From Butyriboletus loyo (lineage: Eukaryota; Basidiomycota; Agaricomycetes; Boletales; Boletaceae): a stretch of DNA of 64,000 nucleotides. The stretch's first letter is position 1. Each line of letters starts with the position of its first letter. Positions 21,457-36,600 of the stretch are shown here, piece after piece. Made by a program: the position numbers and the translations under genes. The notes under the pieces were generated by a model. It saw only the letters and a program-made list of their open reading frames with translations, did no database searches and was not told the origin of the DNA. Location: positions 124,001-188,000 of the forward strand of contig JBBPSI010000008.1 in assembly GCA_038093515.1 (NCBI GenBank). The letters are read 5' to 3'.

Positions 21457-22060
21457 GAGGCCGACGAGGTGTAACATGGCATCGGGGGATTCTGACGCTG
21501 AGGGAGCCGTGGCCTCCGAGATCTGATGACCAAGGTTCACCTCGACTCTATTTGCGTTCATTGGTGCTCTCGCTTCTCTTTGTCGATATTAACTTGCATA
21601 TATAGGGTAGTACAGTACATACATAAGATAAGTACTCTCGAGTCTCTAGCGCTCCGTAACCTCCCACTTAGTAGGCAAGCTCAACTCAGCCATTGCCAGC
21701 TTGGTTAATTACCGGCTTCCTGTTGCACGCGCAGCTCAGCTACCATAATTTTGCCAACTTGGTGCCCTCGCTACTAGGCATTGCGAGCAATGGATAGGAT
21801 AGACTGAAGTTGAAGGTACGAGGAAGGTGGAGGAAAATTGTAAAGGAGTGGTATCCACTGCTTGTATCTGATTCTTTGGTGACGGTACCGAGCACGTTGG
21901 CTGCCTCCATTTTGGCGGAAGCGCTTGGCCGAGCAGGCCTACCTCAAGATACCATCTGACCACCATATGATATTATTAACATCTGGGGAGCTAAGAGGGG
22001 TTGAATATATAAATCTAGTCTATTGATTAATAGGCATGTTCGCGTCAAACATGACATTAA
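21457..22060. other. Convergent intergenic region, SRA gene / LETM1 gene
   Basis: About 600 bp between two genes that end towards each other, so 3' UTRs and terminators only are expected. The sequence near 21640-21780 has short repeated blocks with CTTGGT/AGGCA similarity, but no mobile element or gene is recognised. Confidence 0.45.
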
Positions 22061-24302
<2,242 letters not shown>

Positions 24303-24438
24303 GGCGGAAGTTGCGAGCGTCGAGGACGACGACGGGGAGGACCATAAAAAGTGCAAGTGTATAAATTTGACGGCCAGGACGACTCGGAGGATGATGCACT
24401 CGGTCGGCGAGCACCTGTGTGGTCGTGTTTGTAGAAAG

Positions 24439-25936
24439 ATGATCTCCCCGCTCTACGACAGTGCGAGCAAAGAATACAAGAAAGCCCGGAGGCAACACTG
24501 GAAATCGACGAAAAACAGACCCGTCGATGTAGACACAAGCTGGTCCCCGTTCAGAGCAGCAGAGAAGAAATACAAGGCCCGATTCCCCCCACCCGACTTG
24601 TCTGCTGTACTCGATCTCGCCTCGCTCCTGAACGCGAACCCACCAACGCTCCATCAGCCTACTCGAATCTCAGCAAACGGATCAGACGTGTTCATCCTAC
24701 CCGACGTGCCGGGTGAGACGCGCAGGGGCCAGCACTCGATAGCACTAACATCCCCAATTCTCAGGATTGGTCCTCCTACCCGCATTTGTCTCTCCGCAAG
24801 ATCAACGTCGCCTCGTCAGATGGTCGCTTCGCGACCATGCACGCCATCCAAACGAAACGAACCTCGACGCCCACTACCTCCTTCCGCCAGAAGGCGTCTG
24901 GAATGCCCACCTCCAGTCCCGCACCGCAGGCACCGAATCGCCGCTCATTCGAACGAGAGTTTCACTCGATCGCGAACCCTCGTCTTCAGGCCCACGACAG
25001 CTCATCGCCAATGACCCTGCCTCTGTTACCAACTTCTCCTCTCTCCAATCACTCCCAAAACTTCCCCCAGAACCATCGACGACGGTTTCAGACTGTATTG
25101 CTTCCGATCTCGTATCAAAATTGCGATGGGCAAATATCGGCTGGTCATATCACTGGGGAAGCAAGCAATATAACTTCTCTAAGGGAAAGGGCGAAATAGA
25201 TCCTTTTCTCCGAGATCTTTGCAGATGCGCAGTCAGTGTTGTGCCCTGGAAAGAGGTCTTTGACGAGGATGACCTCAACGGGTGGGGAGAAGATGACTGG
25301 CGAACGTGGAAGGAGACCTACGGTTCGTACCGAAATCATTCACACAATGAGACTAACTCGTCTCTCAGAACCCGACGCTGGCATTGTCAACTTTTATCAG
25401 ACAAAGGTAGGCACGTTCGCATCGTAGCATGGGTATTGATCAACGCGCGTGTCATTGCAGGATACGCTCATGGCTCACGTCGACCGCTCAGAGGTCTGCG
25501 CAACTTCCCCACTCGTATCGATTTCGTGAGTTGCGATCGACATACTATCATTTCCCCCTTGCGCTTATATGCCCCAACAGGCTAGGGAACGCGGCCATAT
25601 TCCTTATCGGCGGTCTCGCTCGAGACACCGAGCCGATCCCAATCCTCCTCAGATCTGGCGACGCCTTGATCATGTCTGGTCCAGCTTGCAGACGCGCCTA
25701 CCACGGTGGGTCGTCCCAACGTCATTACTCGATGGCAACTAAGTCAACCTTGAGGGGTCCCAAGGATACTGGAAACCACACTCTCTGAACATTTTTCACA
25801 GCCTCTCGAGGGCGATTGGGAGCCCGTAGATTGGGAGCCTTACAAAGACTACATGTGCGGCGCTCGGATCAATATTAACGTTCGACAGGTGTTTCCAAAA
25901 GGATTCGACCCGGACACACAAGACACCACAAGTTGA
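24439..25936 (+). CDS. ALKBH1: ALKBH1-type Fe(II)/2-oxoglutarate dioxygenase
   Basis: AlkB-homologue 1 family. Members demethylate N6-methyladenine or N1-methyladenine in DNA or tRNA and can act in mitochondria. Conserved segments are AAEKKYKARFPPPDLS, VFILPDVPGLVLLPAFVSP, LRWANIGWSYHWGSKQY, GIVNFYQTKDTLMAHVDRSE with the HxD iron ligands, SISLGNAAIFLIGG, LLRSGDALIMSGPACRRAYH and GVPRIL with the third His, and ARININVRQVFP with the 2OG-binding Arg. The stop TGA is at 25934-25936. Five canonical introns. The start is uncertain: I chose ATG at 24439 (MISPLYDS), but the frame is open up to an ATG at 24301 that overlaps the divergent LETM1 start. Confidence 0.9.
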
Positions 25937-26439
25937 CAGATGCATGTAGTCCTCTTTCACACGGGGGTGTTCCTCGTGATGACATCGGAGACAAGTTGTT
26001 TGACACCCAGTTAGTCTGACAGAGAACGCAGGACATGAGAAGGCGGGAGAATACGCCATTCGACTTATCTTGTTATCTATCGATCCGCTTACTGAGCGAG
26101 TCAGGTCCGAAGCATATGCCTTGTTAGAATTCAGTATCTCATTCGCAAGAGACGTTCAGGGGTTTTGATTGCTTGTAACAGTCTAAAAACCAAAGATCAC
26201 GTCGTGACGGAACCAACGACACCGCGTCATAAGAGGCGAAGGAACCCTGAAGGGATGCATGGATGGTACGTTCCTGACTGGCAATTCTGGGCATCGCTCC
26301 AAGATCACTCCTAAATCAACAATCTATGATATCGTGTTTTGTTTGGAGAAAACAAAGACTCACATGCACCTGCAGAAGTGGTACACATGACGCTAGTGTC
26401 ACCGGCAGAAGAACGATCGGACCTTGGAGGATCACAGGA
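25937..26439. other. Convergent intergenic region, ALKBH1 / TFIIB-like gene
   Basis: About 500 bp between two 3' ends. It holds 3' UTRs; no gene, repeat or RNA is recognised. Confidence 0.5.
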
Positions 26440-28345
26440 TCAGAGCTCTTCTTCATACCTATCATCTGCCGTATTATAAAACTCTCCAAATATATCACTA
26501 TCGTCGTCGTCGGGAGATGTAGGTCTGTGGTCACCAACAAGCTCATCGCCTTCCGTGGTGGTTAGATGTCCCGAGGATCGCTGCGTATAACCGTCCCAAC
26601 CCCACAGATAAGCATCGTTATCTGGATCTGGAAACCCAGCCACATCCTCCTCATTGCAGCTATCACCATCAACATTTCCGACCAAGAGGTGGGTCAGCGC
26701 GTCCATATTAACACGCTCAGCACCTCGTTTCGTTTCGGTGGCGACTGATTTACGGTGACACACGGCAGCTTGTTCCGTTGATATCTCTTCGCCCCAATTC
26801 AGTTGGAATAGTGGCCGAAGCGCTTCTTGCTCCTGTTCGCTCCTTAATAACCCTTCTAGTTCGCCATTGGCAAAAAGTTCTTCATCAGCGACGTGCTCCA
26901 CCGTGCTTCCTCCGCGGGTTGCTGCGAGAAGTTGGAGACGAGTTGGAGGAGTACCTCGTGCCCGGGAAAATTCGTCGGGCGAACATGTCAGCAGGTGAGT
27001 CAACAAAGACAATTCGCCATTGGACATCGCTGCGTCAAGAGAGCCAGACGATAATGGGCGGAGTAACAGTTGATAGGCTACTTGCATCGCTTTACCCTTC
27101 TCGACCTTGCGCCGTTTGCCGGGTGGCGGCGCGATGACAGATTCTTCGATGCGCTTGCTCGATGACGCGACCATCGACGTGTTCGCACTCTCGTTATCAC
27201 CCTGGGCTTCGTCTTCTTGATTCGAGAAGTCGCTCGGGTCGGGTTCCAAGTCCAAATTTACTTTCTGCTGACTTTGCATGCGACTCAGCCATATTCCTTC
27301 GTGGAATTGTATAACATCTTTAGTTCCCTTGGCGACAATGCTTCGTTTTGGAACTTTTGAACGGGCAGCGTGGCCGCGACCTTTATTCTTGTAAACAAAC
27401 TGATCTAACCAGGGAACATGACGAATCCGTTCTTCAATTAGATCGTAGAGAATTCTGTACCGGGAAGAAACGACGCCGGGAGCGAGGGTGAAACGGGAAG
27501 CAAGTGTACGTGTGAGCTCGCCTAGATGTGGGAGCGGTGTGCGTGTTTCAGCTTCCAGACCAAGGATAAGGAGCGCACAAGCTGTTGGTGGTGTGGGAAG
27601 GTTGGAGAGGGCCAAAGGTGGTGGATGATGTGATATGATCTGGGACAACGAGGTTGCTGTGCGAACGGCTGCCTGTAGTGAGAGTTGTGTGAGGATGGAA
27701 ACGAGAGATTTGGGGAGCTGAGAAGGGAGGGAGGGAGACAAGGTTTCGGGATGTGTGATCGACTGGAGGAAGGCGTGGAGGATGGGAAGATGTACGGCAG
27801 GATCTGTGGAAGCGAGAGAGAAATCGAGGAGGGAAACCACGGACTGAAAGGCACGCGCGAGAGAAACTGGGGAGACGTCAAGAAGGAAAGCAATGTCACG
27901 GAGGGAATCTGATTTGTGTGCCTCGCGAAGGGTGATGGCGATCGATGCGCCGGCAGTGAGTTTCGCTTTGCGTCCCCACCTGTAATGGCCCTTTGCCATG
28001 GCTTGTGAGAATATGGCTTGCGCGCGTGGGGACAGGCCGGGGTTGTTTAGCCTTGAGAGTACGGAGGTGATGAAGGTGTTGATGGCGATCTGAAGGTGGT
28101 GTTAGCAAATGAGATGATCGTCCACATGGCCGTACCGTGTTCTTTCTGTCGCGGTCCTGCTTCGTCTGTGCTAGATGCCAGCCCTTGCTGGTGCGGGGAG
28201 CGGAATACGAGACGGTGGAGGGGTTGTCATTGTGGTCGGCGAACACGGCCTGGTCGGGGTCTGCGAGAGTGCCGCAGTCGGTGCAGACGAGGGAGCCGAC
28301 ATCGTCGTGAACGAGGTGGGGAGCGCCGCACTCGCGACAGCGCAT
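26440..28345 (-). CDS. Brf/TFIIB-like transcription factor (zinc ribbon plus cyclin folds)
   Basis: General transcription factor of the TFIIB/Brf1 family. Start ATG at 28343-28345; the N-terminus MRCRECGAPHLVHDDVGSL then VCTDCG forms a C-x2-C/C-x2-C zinc ribbon. After one intron (about 28091-28132) the first cyclin fold contains AMAKGHYRWGRKAKLTAGAS and SLRDIAFLLDVSPVSLARAF. A second fold is suggested by PTACALLILGLEAE and LASRFTLAPGVVSSRYRILY. A basic linker (PPPGKRRKVEKGK) and an acidic C-terminus DDDDSDIFGEFYNTADD follow, with stop at 26440. About 620 residues. The long C-terminal extension suits a Brf1-like TFIIIB subunit better than TFIIB, but the Brf homology blocks are not obvious to me. 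Confidence 0.75.
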
Positions 28346-28598
28346 GGGTCAACGTTGTCAACGCCTGATCCGTTGTTCACTGCTCCGGTGTCAGGGCGGT
28401 CGACGTCGTCCGCACAAGCACCTCGTGTATGTAACGCCAGCAACCCGATAGCGTGTTCAGGGTCTTCTCCTATCGTTATGAGATTCCCAGATCTCTCTGC
28501 CTTCTCCACCACATCGCACGCACCTCCCGGGGCCCTAGATCGATTCCCAGTTGGATAAATAGCCCCCCCTCCTGCCCTCTCTTTCACTCCGTCCCCTC

Positions 28599-31292
28599 AT
28601 GTCCACCCACACCAGCCTCAACCAGGGCTTTCAATCAAAAGGCTCGGCCCACGTCAAGCGCAGGCTCTCCAGCACTACCGCTGGAGAGAAGCCCGCTCCG
28701 GCCTACTCCAGTCTCACCGTAAGTCGCCACCCACACGACAACCTCATCAATTCATCCGCTTTCTAGCCGATGTGGGCTGGTGTCGCCGGCGCGGTCCTTG
28801 TCGGAGGCAAATCTTTTGAGATCGCCATCTCCGTTCACGACTCGGTCTATAGCACCGACTTTACCTCTGCCGTGATCCCGTACAACCCAGCCAATCCCAC
28901 CAAAAACGCTACAGAGATCGAGAATCACGTCCTCGATACATTCAAAAAGTTCTCCCAGGAACACTTGTGCAAGTTCCTCGGCGCCGGCGTCACTCTCGGC
29001 CTTCTCAAAGAGGTATAGATCGTCTCGTCTCGTCTTTAATCGATCATCGCGTGCTTATCAAGATCATCAGTCCCCCAACCTTTGCACTCGCCTGTGGTTC
29101 GGGCTTGACATCGTTCCCGTCGTCTTCAACATCAAGCCTTTCCACACAGACTCCCTTACTAGCCCCAACATCAAGCACCGCATCTCCTCCACCACTGGTT
29201 CTTACGTTCCTTCCGGCACAGAGACCCCCACCGTCTACGTCGATGCTTCGCCTCTCTTAGATCACAACAACCTCCACACAGGTGTCGCTACCAAGTTGCC
29301 GATCCCTCGCACGCTCGATGAGCAAGCCGATTCTGCCGCTCGCAAGTGTCTCATGTACTATGGCCCCAACAACAACCCCCGTCTCAGCATCGGTCCCCGC
29401 AACCAAGTCACCGTCGACCAGGCTGGCAAGATCCATCTCATTGATGATCTCGACGTATACCGCAAGTCTGTTGGACAAGGTACCTGGAATGCTGTCGTCA
29501 AGCTTGCCGATGAACTCCGTGAGAAAAAGGTCAAGATCGGTTTCTTCTCCTCTACCCCTCAGGGAGGTGGGTGATCAAAGTTTATTTCATGGCGCCGCTC
29601 TGATTGGCATGATGTGATCTAGGTGGAGTCGCTCTTGTAAGTCACCCCACACCGAAAGACAGTGACATTGTCCCTCACTCACGATTGTCTTACAGATGCG
29701 TCATGCCCTCATCAGGTTCTTGACCGCCCTGGATGTCGATGCCGCATGGTACGTGTCGCCCTGTTTTTCTTTCTATCTCCGACCTTCATCGCGTTCAACT
29801 CGGATGTTGATTGGACCCTTTTTCGCCGCATGGTGTATTATTAGGTATGTCCCGAACCCATCGCCAAGCGTTTTCCGTACGACAAAGAACAACCACAACA
29901 TCTTGCAAGGTGTCGCAGCCCCTGACTTGCGCCTTACGGACGAAGCCAAGGCTCAGTTTGATGCCTGGATCTTGAAGAACGGTTTAAGATGGACTGCCGA
30001 CGGTGGACCACTCGCCCCCGGTGGCGTTGACGTCGCCTTCATTGGTAAACTTCTGTCATTGGCTCTTTGGTACCCTCACTGACAGCAGCTATAGATGACC
30101 CGCAGATGCCTGGTCTCATTCCCCTGATCAAGAAAGTCCGACCTGAGCTTCCCATTATCTACCGCTCGCACATCGAGATCCGCAGCGATCTCGTTCAACA
30201 GAAAGGTTCCCCGCAGGAAGGAGTCTGGCAATACCTGTGGAAGAACATTCAGCTCGCAGACTTGTTCATCAGTCACCCTGTCAACAAGTTCGTCCCCACC
30301 GACGTGCCCACTGAGAAGCTGACCCTTCTCGGTGCTGCTACTGACTGGTAAGTAGTCGATCCACTGTCGCGATGACCACCCTCGTTCACACGCGCTCGCG
30401 GCGCAGGCTCGACGGATTGAACAAGCACCTCAGTCCATGGGATTCGCAGTATTACATGGGAGAGTTCCGCAACTTGTGTATCAAAGAGAAGATGAACGAA
30501 CTGAAGTGGCCTGCCCGCGATTATATTGTCCAGGTCGCACGGTTCGATCCCGCCAAGGGTATTCCCAACGTCATCGAGTCCTACTCTCGCCTTCGCAAGC
30601 TCTTGAAGAATGCTGGCAAGACCTCCGAAGCAGAGACACCTCAGCTCTTGATCTGTGGTCATGGTGCCGTCGACGACCCGGATGCTAGCATCATTTACGA
30701 TCAGATCATGAACCTGATTGTTTCCGACGATTACAAACAGTACGCGAAGGATATCGTTGTCATGAGGCTCCCACCGAGTGACCAGCGTACGTTTCCATTG
30801 ACATCATCGCTATCAACTCGCTGATTAACTGTGACGACAGTCCTGAACGCCCTTATGGCGAACGCCAAGATTGCTCTCCAGCTCTCGCTGCGCGAGGGTT
30901 TCGAAGTCAAAGTATCTGAGGCGCTTCACGCAGGCATACCCGTCGTTGCCTCTCACACTGGTGGTATACCCCTCCAAATCGAACACGGAAAATCTGGATA
31001 CCTGACTGAAGTGGGCGATAACGACACTGTCGCAAAATATCTCTATGATCTTTACACGGACGAAGCGCTCTACACCAAGATGAGCCAATACGCGGCAACG
31101 CATGTTTCAGATGAGGTTGGCACGGTCGGGAACGCTGCGGCATGGCTGTACCTTGCTGTCATGTGTAGCCGTGGAATCAAGATTCAGCCTAATGGAGCGT
31201 GGTTGAATGATTTGCTCAGGGAGGAAACTGGAGAGCCCTACCTCCCGGGAGAACCCAGGTTGCCTCGTGGTGCTTTACAGCTGCAAGGGTGA
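28599..31292 (+). CDS. Trehalose phosphorylase (GT4 family)
   Basis: Cytosolic reversible phosphorolysis of trehalose to glucose and glucose 1-phosphate, characteristic of basidiomycetes. Start ATG at 28599 (MSTHTSLNQGFQSKGS). Landmarks are the N-terminal domain with FEIAISVHDSVYSTDF, then RLWFGLDIVPVVFNIKPFHT, KVKIGFFSSTPQGGGVALMR, NILQGVAAPDLRLTDEAKAQ and VDVAFIDDPQMPGLIPL. The GT-B C-terminal domain has YIVQVARFDPAKGIPNVIES and REGFEVKVSEALHAGIPVVA with the E-x7-E type signature. The stop TGA is at 31290-31292; about 740 residues, as expected. One exon is only 14 nt (29623-29636). The gene is divergent from the TFIIB-like gene with a 253-bp shared upstream region. Confidence 0.93.
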
Positions 31293-32250
31293 ATAGAACT
31301 TACAGGGGAGACGTGGTTGTATGATATATTGCTGTCGCCACACTGCCTTGATCTTGTACTAGTCACGTTAATAGAAGACCATATTGTACGAGTATGCGCA
31401 TATACAGCTAGATCCAAAGCGTTAGACCGTTTCGCCCGTGTGCTACTCAGTTTCGGGTTTACTGGACAAATAGTACTATACCTGATGCAGGTAATACTAC
31501 TCCTAACGCAGTTTACTATGCTGCTGAAGGGATCTTCACTAGTCTTAAACCAGTCCTTCAGGCTTCTACGAAGTACCGGCTAGTGTGTGGAACATTGTTA
31601 TTCATAGGACCGAAGCTTCTGAAAAGGGGCGAAAACGGATCGTCCGAAACTAGATCGGACAAATGGTCGGAAACCAGGGACATATTCATGAAACCACCTG
31701 TGACGCGGCTAGCGGTAGTATCAGAGCATACTTGCTGCAGACAATGATGGCGGCGGCTTCATTGCTCCACCAAGTCGGAGATGCGCTATCGAGAGGGTTT
31801 CGTCCAGCAAGGTAAACCCAAAAGGTCTGATGTTTTGGATCTAGCTGTAAAAGGGTATACTTGATCTTGGGCTCACGATCACAAACAGTGCGACTGCGAG
31901 TGCCCGAAAGTGGAGGTCGCGTGAGACTGGATGGTTTCGTCCGCTCAGTCCCCACTCTGGCCGGTTCCACGAGAGACACGGTCGACTCGACGGTCCGGGA
32001 ATTGCACTCACCGATATTTCATCAAAGGCGTCCCAGATGGATGTTTTTATGTAACATCATAGCACCTGGCGTCTCACCGAATGGGATGGAGTCTCCAGGT
32101 ATTCTTGACCGCGATCGTAGTTTGTCGTGTCCTTGTACCGTAGTTGCTGTGGTGCGTTTGCTGAGTGGGCTGTACGCGGTGGCCGTGCCGCTGCAGAAGG
32201 CGATCCGACTCTAGTGCGTTTGAGAACTTTGGCTCGTCTCCTCACTCCGC
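31293..32250. other. Intergenic, trehalose phosphorylase 3' flank
   Basis: Nearly 1 kb without a recognisable gene. The first part should be 3' UTR and the last part the promoter of the next gene. Open frames on both strands are short or lack an ATG (for example 31686-31979 on the minus strand starts at GTG) and show no family features. Confidence 0.5.
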
Positions 32251-33403
32251 ATGGTCACACCCATCGCCGGTCCACCCCCGAAAGATTCACCACTAAGTAA
32301 ATCCAAGTCAATTCTCAGACCCTCGGTGCCTCCCATGATGGAAGTCGACATGCAATCCCCACCCTCCACTTTCCGTCCCGTGCCTTTTGCCATCAAACGT
32401 CCCCGTTCGCCTGGCTCGCCCACTCAGGAGCGGCAAACCGTGCGTCTTTGACTTTTTTCTTTTGGTCAGAGGTGCTGTTTTTTTGTGCGTTTGCTTATTG
32501 CGTCTGGACGATCTCCTGCAGAAACGGCTTTCGCTCGCCCCCGTCGGTTTGGAGGGGCAATGTGTCCGTCGCGCGTCTACAGCACCTGACGGGGTAATGG
32601 ATGGTCGGATGGCCAACCAAGATGACTGGGTTAGACAGGCTAGGGAGCTTTCGATTGCGAGTCCATTGTCGGTCCCGGTTGGTTTTCCGTCCGCATTGAA
32701 CGGTAGTGCCACCGTGGCTCCGAACAGGGTCGACGAGCATCACATGGTAAGTCCCTCTCTCAAGCGCATGCGTAGATGATCTTCGTAAACCGTATACGAT
32801 GCTCAAAACGAGGCTTGGTAACAGGCTGTTGATTACGAGGAGTCCCAAGTGCTTCGTGTACGTGTACATCCTGGTAGCTCACGACCGTGGACGACGACGA
32901 AAAGTCATCTGCCTTCGATACATATCACAACGACACCCACACAGACGTCCGTGCCCGTACCGAGTGGACTCCATGCGCCGTCGCCTGCACCCTTTAGTGT
33001 GCTCACCGAGTCACCTTCGTCTTCGACCGAGTCCGCATCCTCGACGTCATCAATACCTGCGACGGAGACGAGCGCGAGTGCGCACGGGCACCATCCCTGT
33101 CCTCCGGATATCTTCCTCTTCCCTGCGTCCCCACCGGCCACCCCACCTCACCAGCATCCATTCGTAACCGATTACGGACAGCGAGCTGGGGAAAGCGAAC
33201 TCGGACCCCATGCTCGGATGCAGAATCAGAACCTTTCTCAGCCTACTCGAGCGCAAGATCGGGTAGATGGGTCGCCGCGACCGTCGAGGGCGCCTGATAT
33301 GCCCGCGTCTTCTGGTAGAAAACATCGGGTGACGATGGGACCGCGCGCCGATTGCGTGAAATGTAGAACGGGCGTTAGAGGGCACTGGATGCATTTTGAT
33401 TGA
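32251..33403 (+). CDS. Unidentified disordered protein with C-x2-C/H-x2-H tail
   Basis: I do not recognise a named family. Start ATG at 32251 (MVTPIAGPPPKDSPLSKS). It is spliced at about 32440-32520 and 32746-32823, reading RPVPFAIKRPRSPGSPTQ, then QDDWVRQARELSIASPL, then a second half rich in Ser, Pro and Thr (about 32850-33200). The C-terminus is distinct: GRKHRVTMGPRADCVKC, then RTGVRG and HWMHFD. This is a compact C-x2-C-x6-H-x2-H arrangement that could bind zinc. The stop TGA is at 33401-33403. About 300 residues. The tail looks conserved in style rather than random, so a nuclear or regulatory role is possible, but that is inference. Confidence 0.7.
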
Positions 33404-33649
33404 GAGTCGTTGGGACTCGAGGTTGTAGAATTCTGTTGTCTGCATCGTCGCTTTGGGGTCGCATGCCTGATACTCACACTGTCGTTGCTGCATGTACTCT
33501 GACGCTGACATGTTGCTCTAATACGCAAAAAAAGTAAAATAACCCCTGATTCGAGTGAAAAGCAACAGAGCATAACAAACCGAATTTAGGCTCGATTTTC
33601 CGAAAAATTACTCATCGTTGGCGTGCGGGGGAGGGAGAAATCAAGCAAG

Positions 33650-36600
33650 ATGTCCACGACACTACCTTTGTTCTGGAAGTTATCCTCGGCTTCGAAAAAA
33701 GATCGTGTCGACGCGTCCGTCAAGCTCATAAGTGCTCTCGAACAATTCCAGGCGCTTCATGTCCCACAGTCCAAGTGGGATGGCTCTGACAATGAGGGAG
33801 GAGATGGTTTGGACGCGTTAAACTCGCAGGATGTTTCGTATTCGATACGGCGACTTTTACGAGGTCTTGCAAGTCCTCGAGAGAGCAGCAGACTCGGGTT
33901 CAGCGTAGCCCTCACCGAAGTATGTCCCCTTCCTCTCTCTCGTCCGCAATCAACCCATGGAGGTCTTTCTCTGTAGCTGCTTTCCCGGATAGACACCGTG
34001 ACCTGTGCGCAAGTCGTCGCTCTCATCGTCGATGCTACAAAAAGGCAGGGATCCATGAGCGGACAGGAAGAGAGGGACGTCTTGTTCGCACGATTGTTTG
34101 GGATCACTGCAGTCGTACGATCCGGATTGCTCGTCCGCCAAAAACCGTTGCCCAGCACCTCCTCGTCAAACGCGCCCGTCTCCAGCTTGGAAACGTACAC
34201 GTCTGTGTTGACGTACCTGTTAGAGATCGGGGAGGCAAAGTCTTGGTTAAGGGAGAGTGCGTGGTGGACCATCGGGTTGGCTATCGATGCGGTTCAAGAT
34301 TCTTCGGTGCCGTGGAAGGTCGAGGCGCTCCACGCGACGATCAGAGTTGTTTATTCGGGAAACGAAGACGGTTTCTGGACGCCGGACAAAGTCGCGATTA
34401 CTTTGAAACTGCAACCCCTTTTACCGAATCATCACTGGGACAAAACGCTTTCTCCAGTGTTCAAGGGGCAGCATGTATTTGCTCCCAACAATCTCTTGGC
34501 GCTTGGTAAGGTACTCAAGGTCGGTCCGTGATGTTTGCGGTTCGGGGGTGAGGGTTGTTCATGTCTTATTGCTCGCATATAGGAAGCCCCTGTGGATGAC
34601 GACAGCTCCTCCAACCCAGGCGCTGGGTCATGGAAAGCCCAGCTTCACGTTGCATGGGATGTTATATTCGATCGACTGCTTCCTCCATCTGGCTCAGAAC
34701 ACGCTCCACAAGGCTCTTTTAGTGAATTCTTCCGAATAGTGGTAGATGGTAAGCATACACATATGCTCGTTTCAGTCACCGTAACGCCTCATACACGAGA
34801 TAGAGTCCTTGTTCTCCTCTTCGTCTTCCCCTGAGCGAAAATACTGGGGATTTCAAGTATTCAAAAAAGCTCTGGCACGGGTCAGAGCTACCGAGCTCCC
34901 CATGCTCTTTACCAAAAATCTCATGCGGTCTTGGATCAATCACCTTTCAAACAAGGATCGTTATCTGCACAAAATCTCCCTCGACGTGGTATGTTCCGCG
35001 GGTCATTTCGCTCGTTCGCGGGATCGTTGACATGTGTGGTAGGCGAAGCATATCCAAACGCTTGTCCAAACCTCTCCCTCGCTTGGGTTTCCACTGATTC
35101 TCCAATTAACGGGCGTCAACGGAAGTGGACAGTTTGACAAGCTGACACAGACGAAAACGATCGAGTCAATACTAACGGTCATGGATAGCGCGGGCATCAA
35201 GAGTTATGTCCTTTCCTTACTTGAGCAGGTGAACTCGCCAAAGGATACAGAAGAGTACAGTATTCTCTCTCCCTCTGGCGCGTACAATAAGATCTGAGAT
35301 ACAGAGCAACAGGCAGCCTTCTGCAATCAATTCCCGGCGAACATGGATCGCGGACCAATTTGCAGCGCTCGTGCGCAATGGTTCAATCCCCAAAGATGAC
35401 GAATGGATACAAATCGTACTTGAATTCTACATCGTCAATGGCCTTTTCGTCGTTCGCAAAAAGTCCGACAACAATTCCATTCACTCGGTGTGTCTGAATC
35501 CATGTTTCGCTGATTTGTTGGTTATAACTGATGATGACGGGATTAGTTGCGTGCACCTCCCTCACCGCCTTTCATGGAGGCTGCTCAACGACATTGTCGC
35601 GAGAGATTACTTAGCTGCCTCGGTATTCTTAGCGCTCATCTTACGGTTGTGAAGCAAGGTCTGTCCACCCTTTGACCGCAATGTTAATTCTATTCACACA
35701 CTTGGCAGGTGAACACACACACAAAGAGACGGGCGTTGCATCCGACGGAGAGTTCTGGACATCCAAAACACATGCTACCATTGCATTGTTAGACAGGGAC
35801 GGCAAACATGTCAAGCCACTAATAGATATCGACGACAAAGTCCGAGCTCTCCTCTCCAGAACAGAGAAAGCAATCGATCATCTGAGAAAGGTATAGCCTA
35901 CTTTTTTCTCCCTTCTGTTTCTCCCAAGTTCGAATTTGTTGTCATGCTAGGTTAATGCTGACGACGACAAACGGGAAGTCGCAAGAGGATATGAATTAAT
36001 CCTCTCGTCATTCCTGCTTCAATGCCGCTGCGGTGAGGTTGACAGCCTCGAGAACCTCGAGGTCCGTAACGTTCCATTACGAAGATCATGCCATGACTCA
36101 TCAACGGTATCCCACACATCCAGGCCACTCTCGAAGCGACTTTCAAGATGTTCCCGGGCGAGAAAACGTCAAAGAAATCAAAAAAGTCTATATCTCAGCC
36201 CACACCACCTTCTGGGGACGAGCCATCGTCGATAGATATCCTCGTAGACGTGATGATAGGCTTTTTAGAAAATGCGAGCGCATTCACGCGCTCAGTCGCC
36301 AACGAATCCTTTTCGCGCGTCACGAGCGCTGTACAAGGCCGAACCGTAGATCTGATTCTGAGCGTGAGTGATGCGGCTTTTTGTAGTACTTTTCGAACGG
36401 CTCTCATGAACGGGATTCATTAGCAATTGGAACGGCGGGATCCAAGCGACCTGGTCGACGAAGACGAGGAGATGAACAGTGATGGTGATGGTGATGACGA
36501 CAGAAGCGACGAAGAGGACGAGGATGAGGGTGGGGGCGAAGAGGAAGAGAAAAGCTCAGGAGAAGGGGAATCTGAAGAGAGCGACTCTGAGGAAGGAGAC

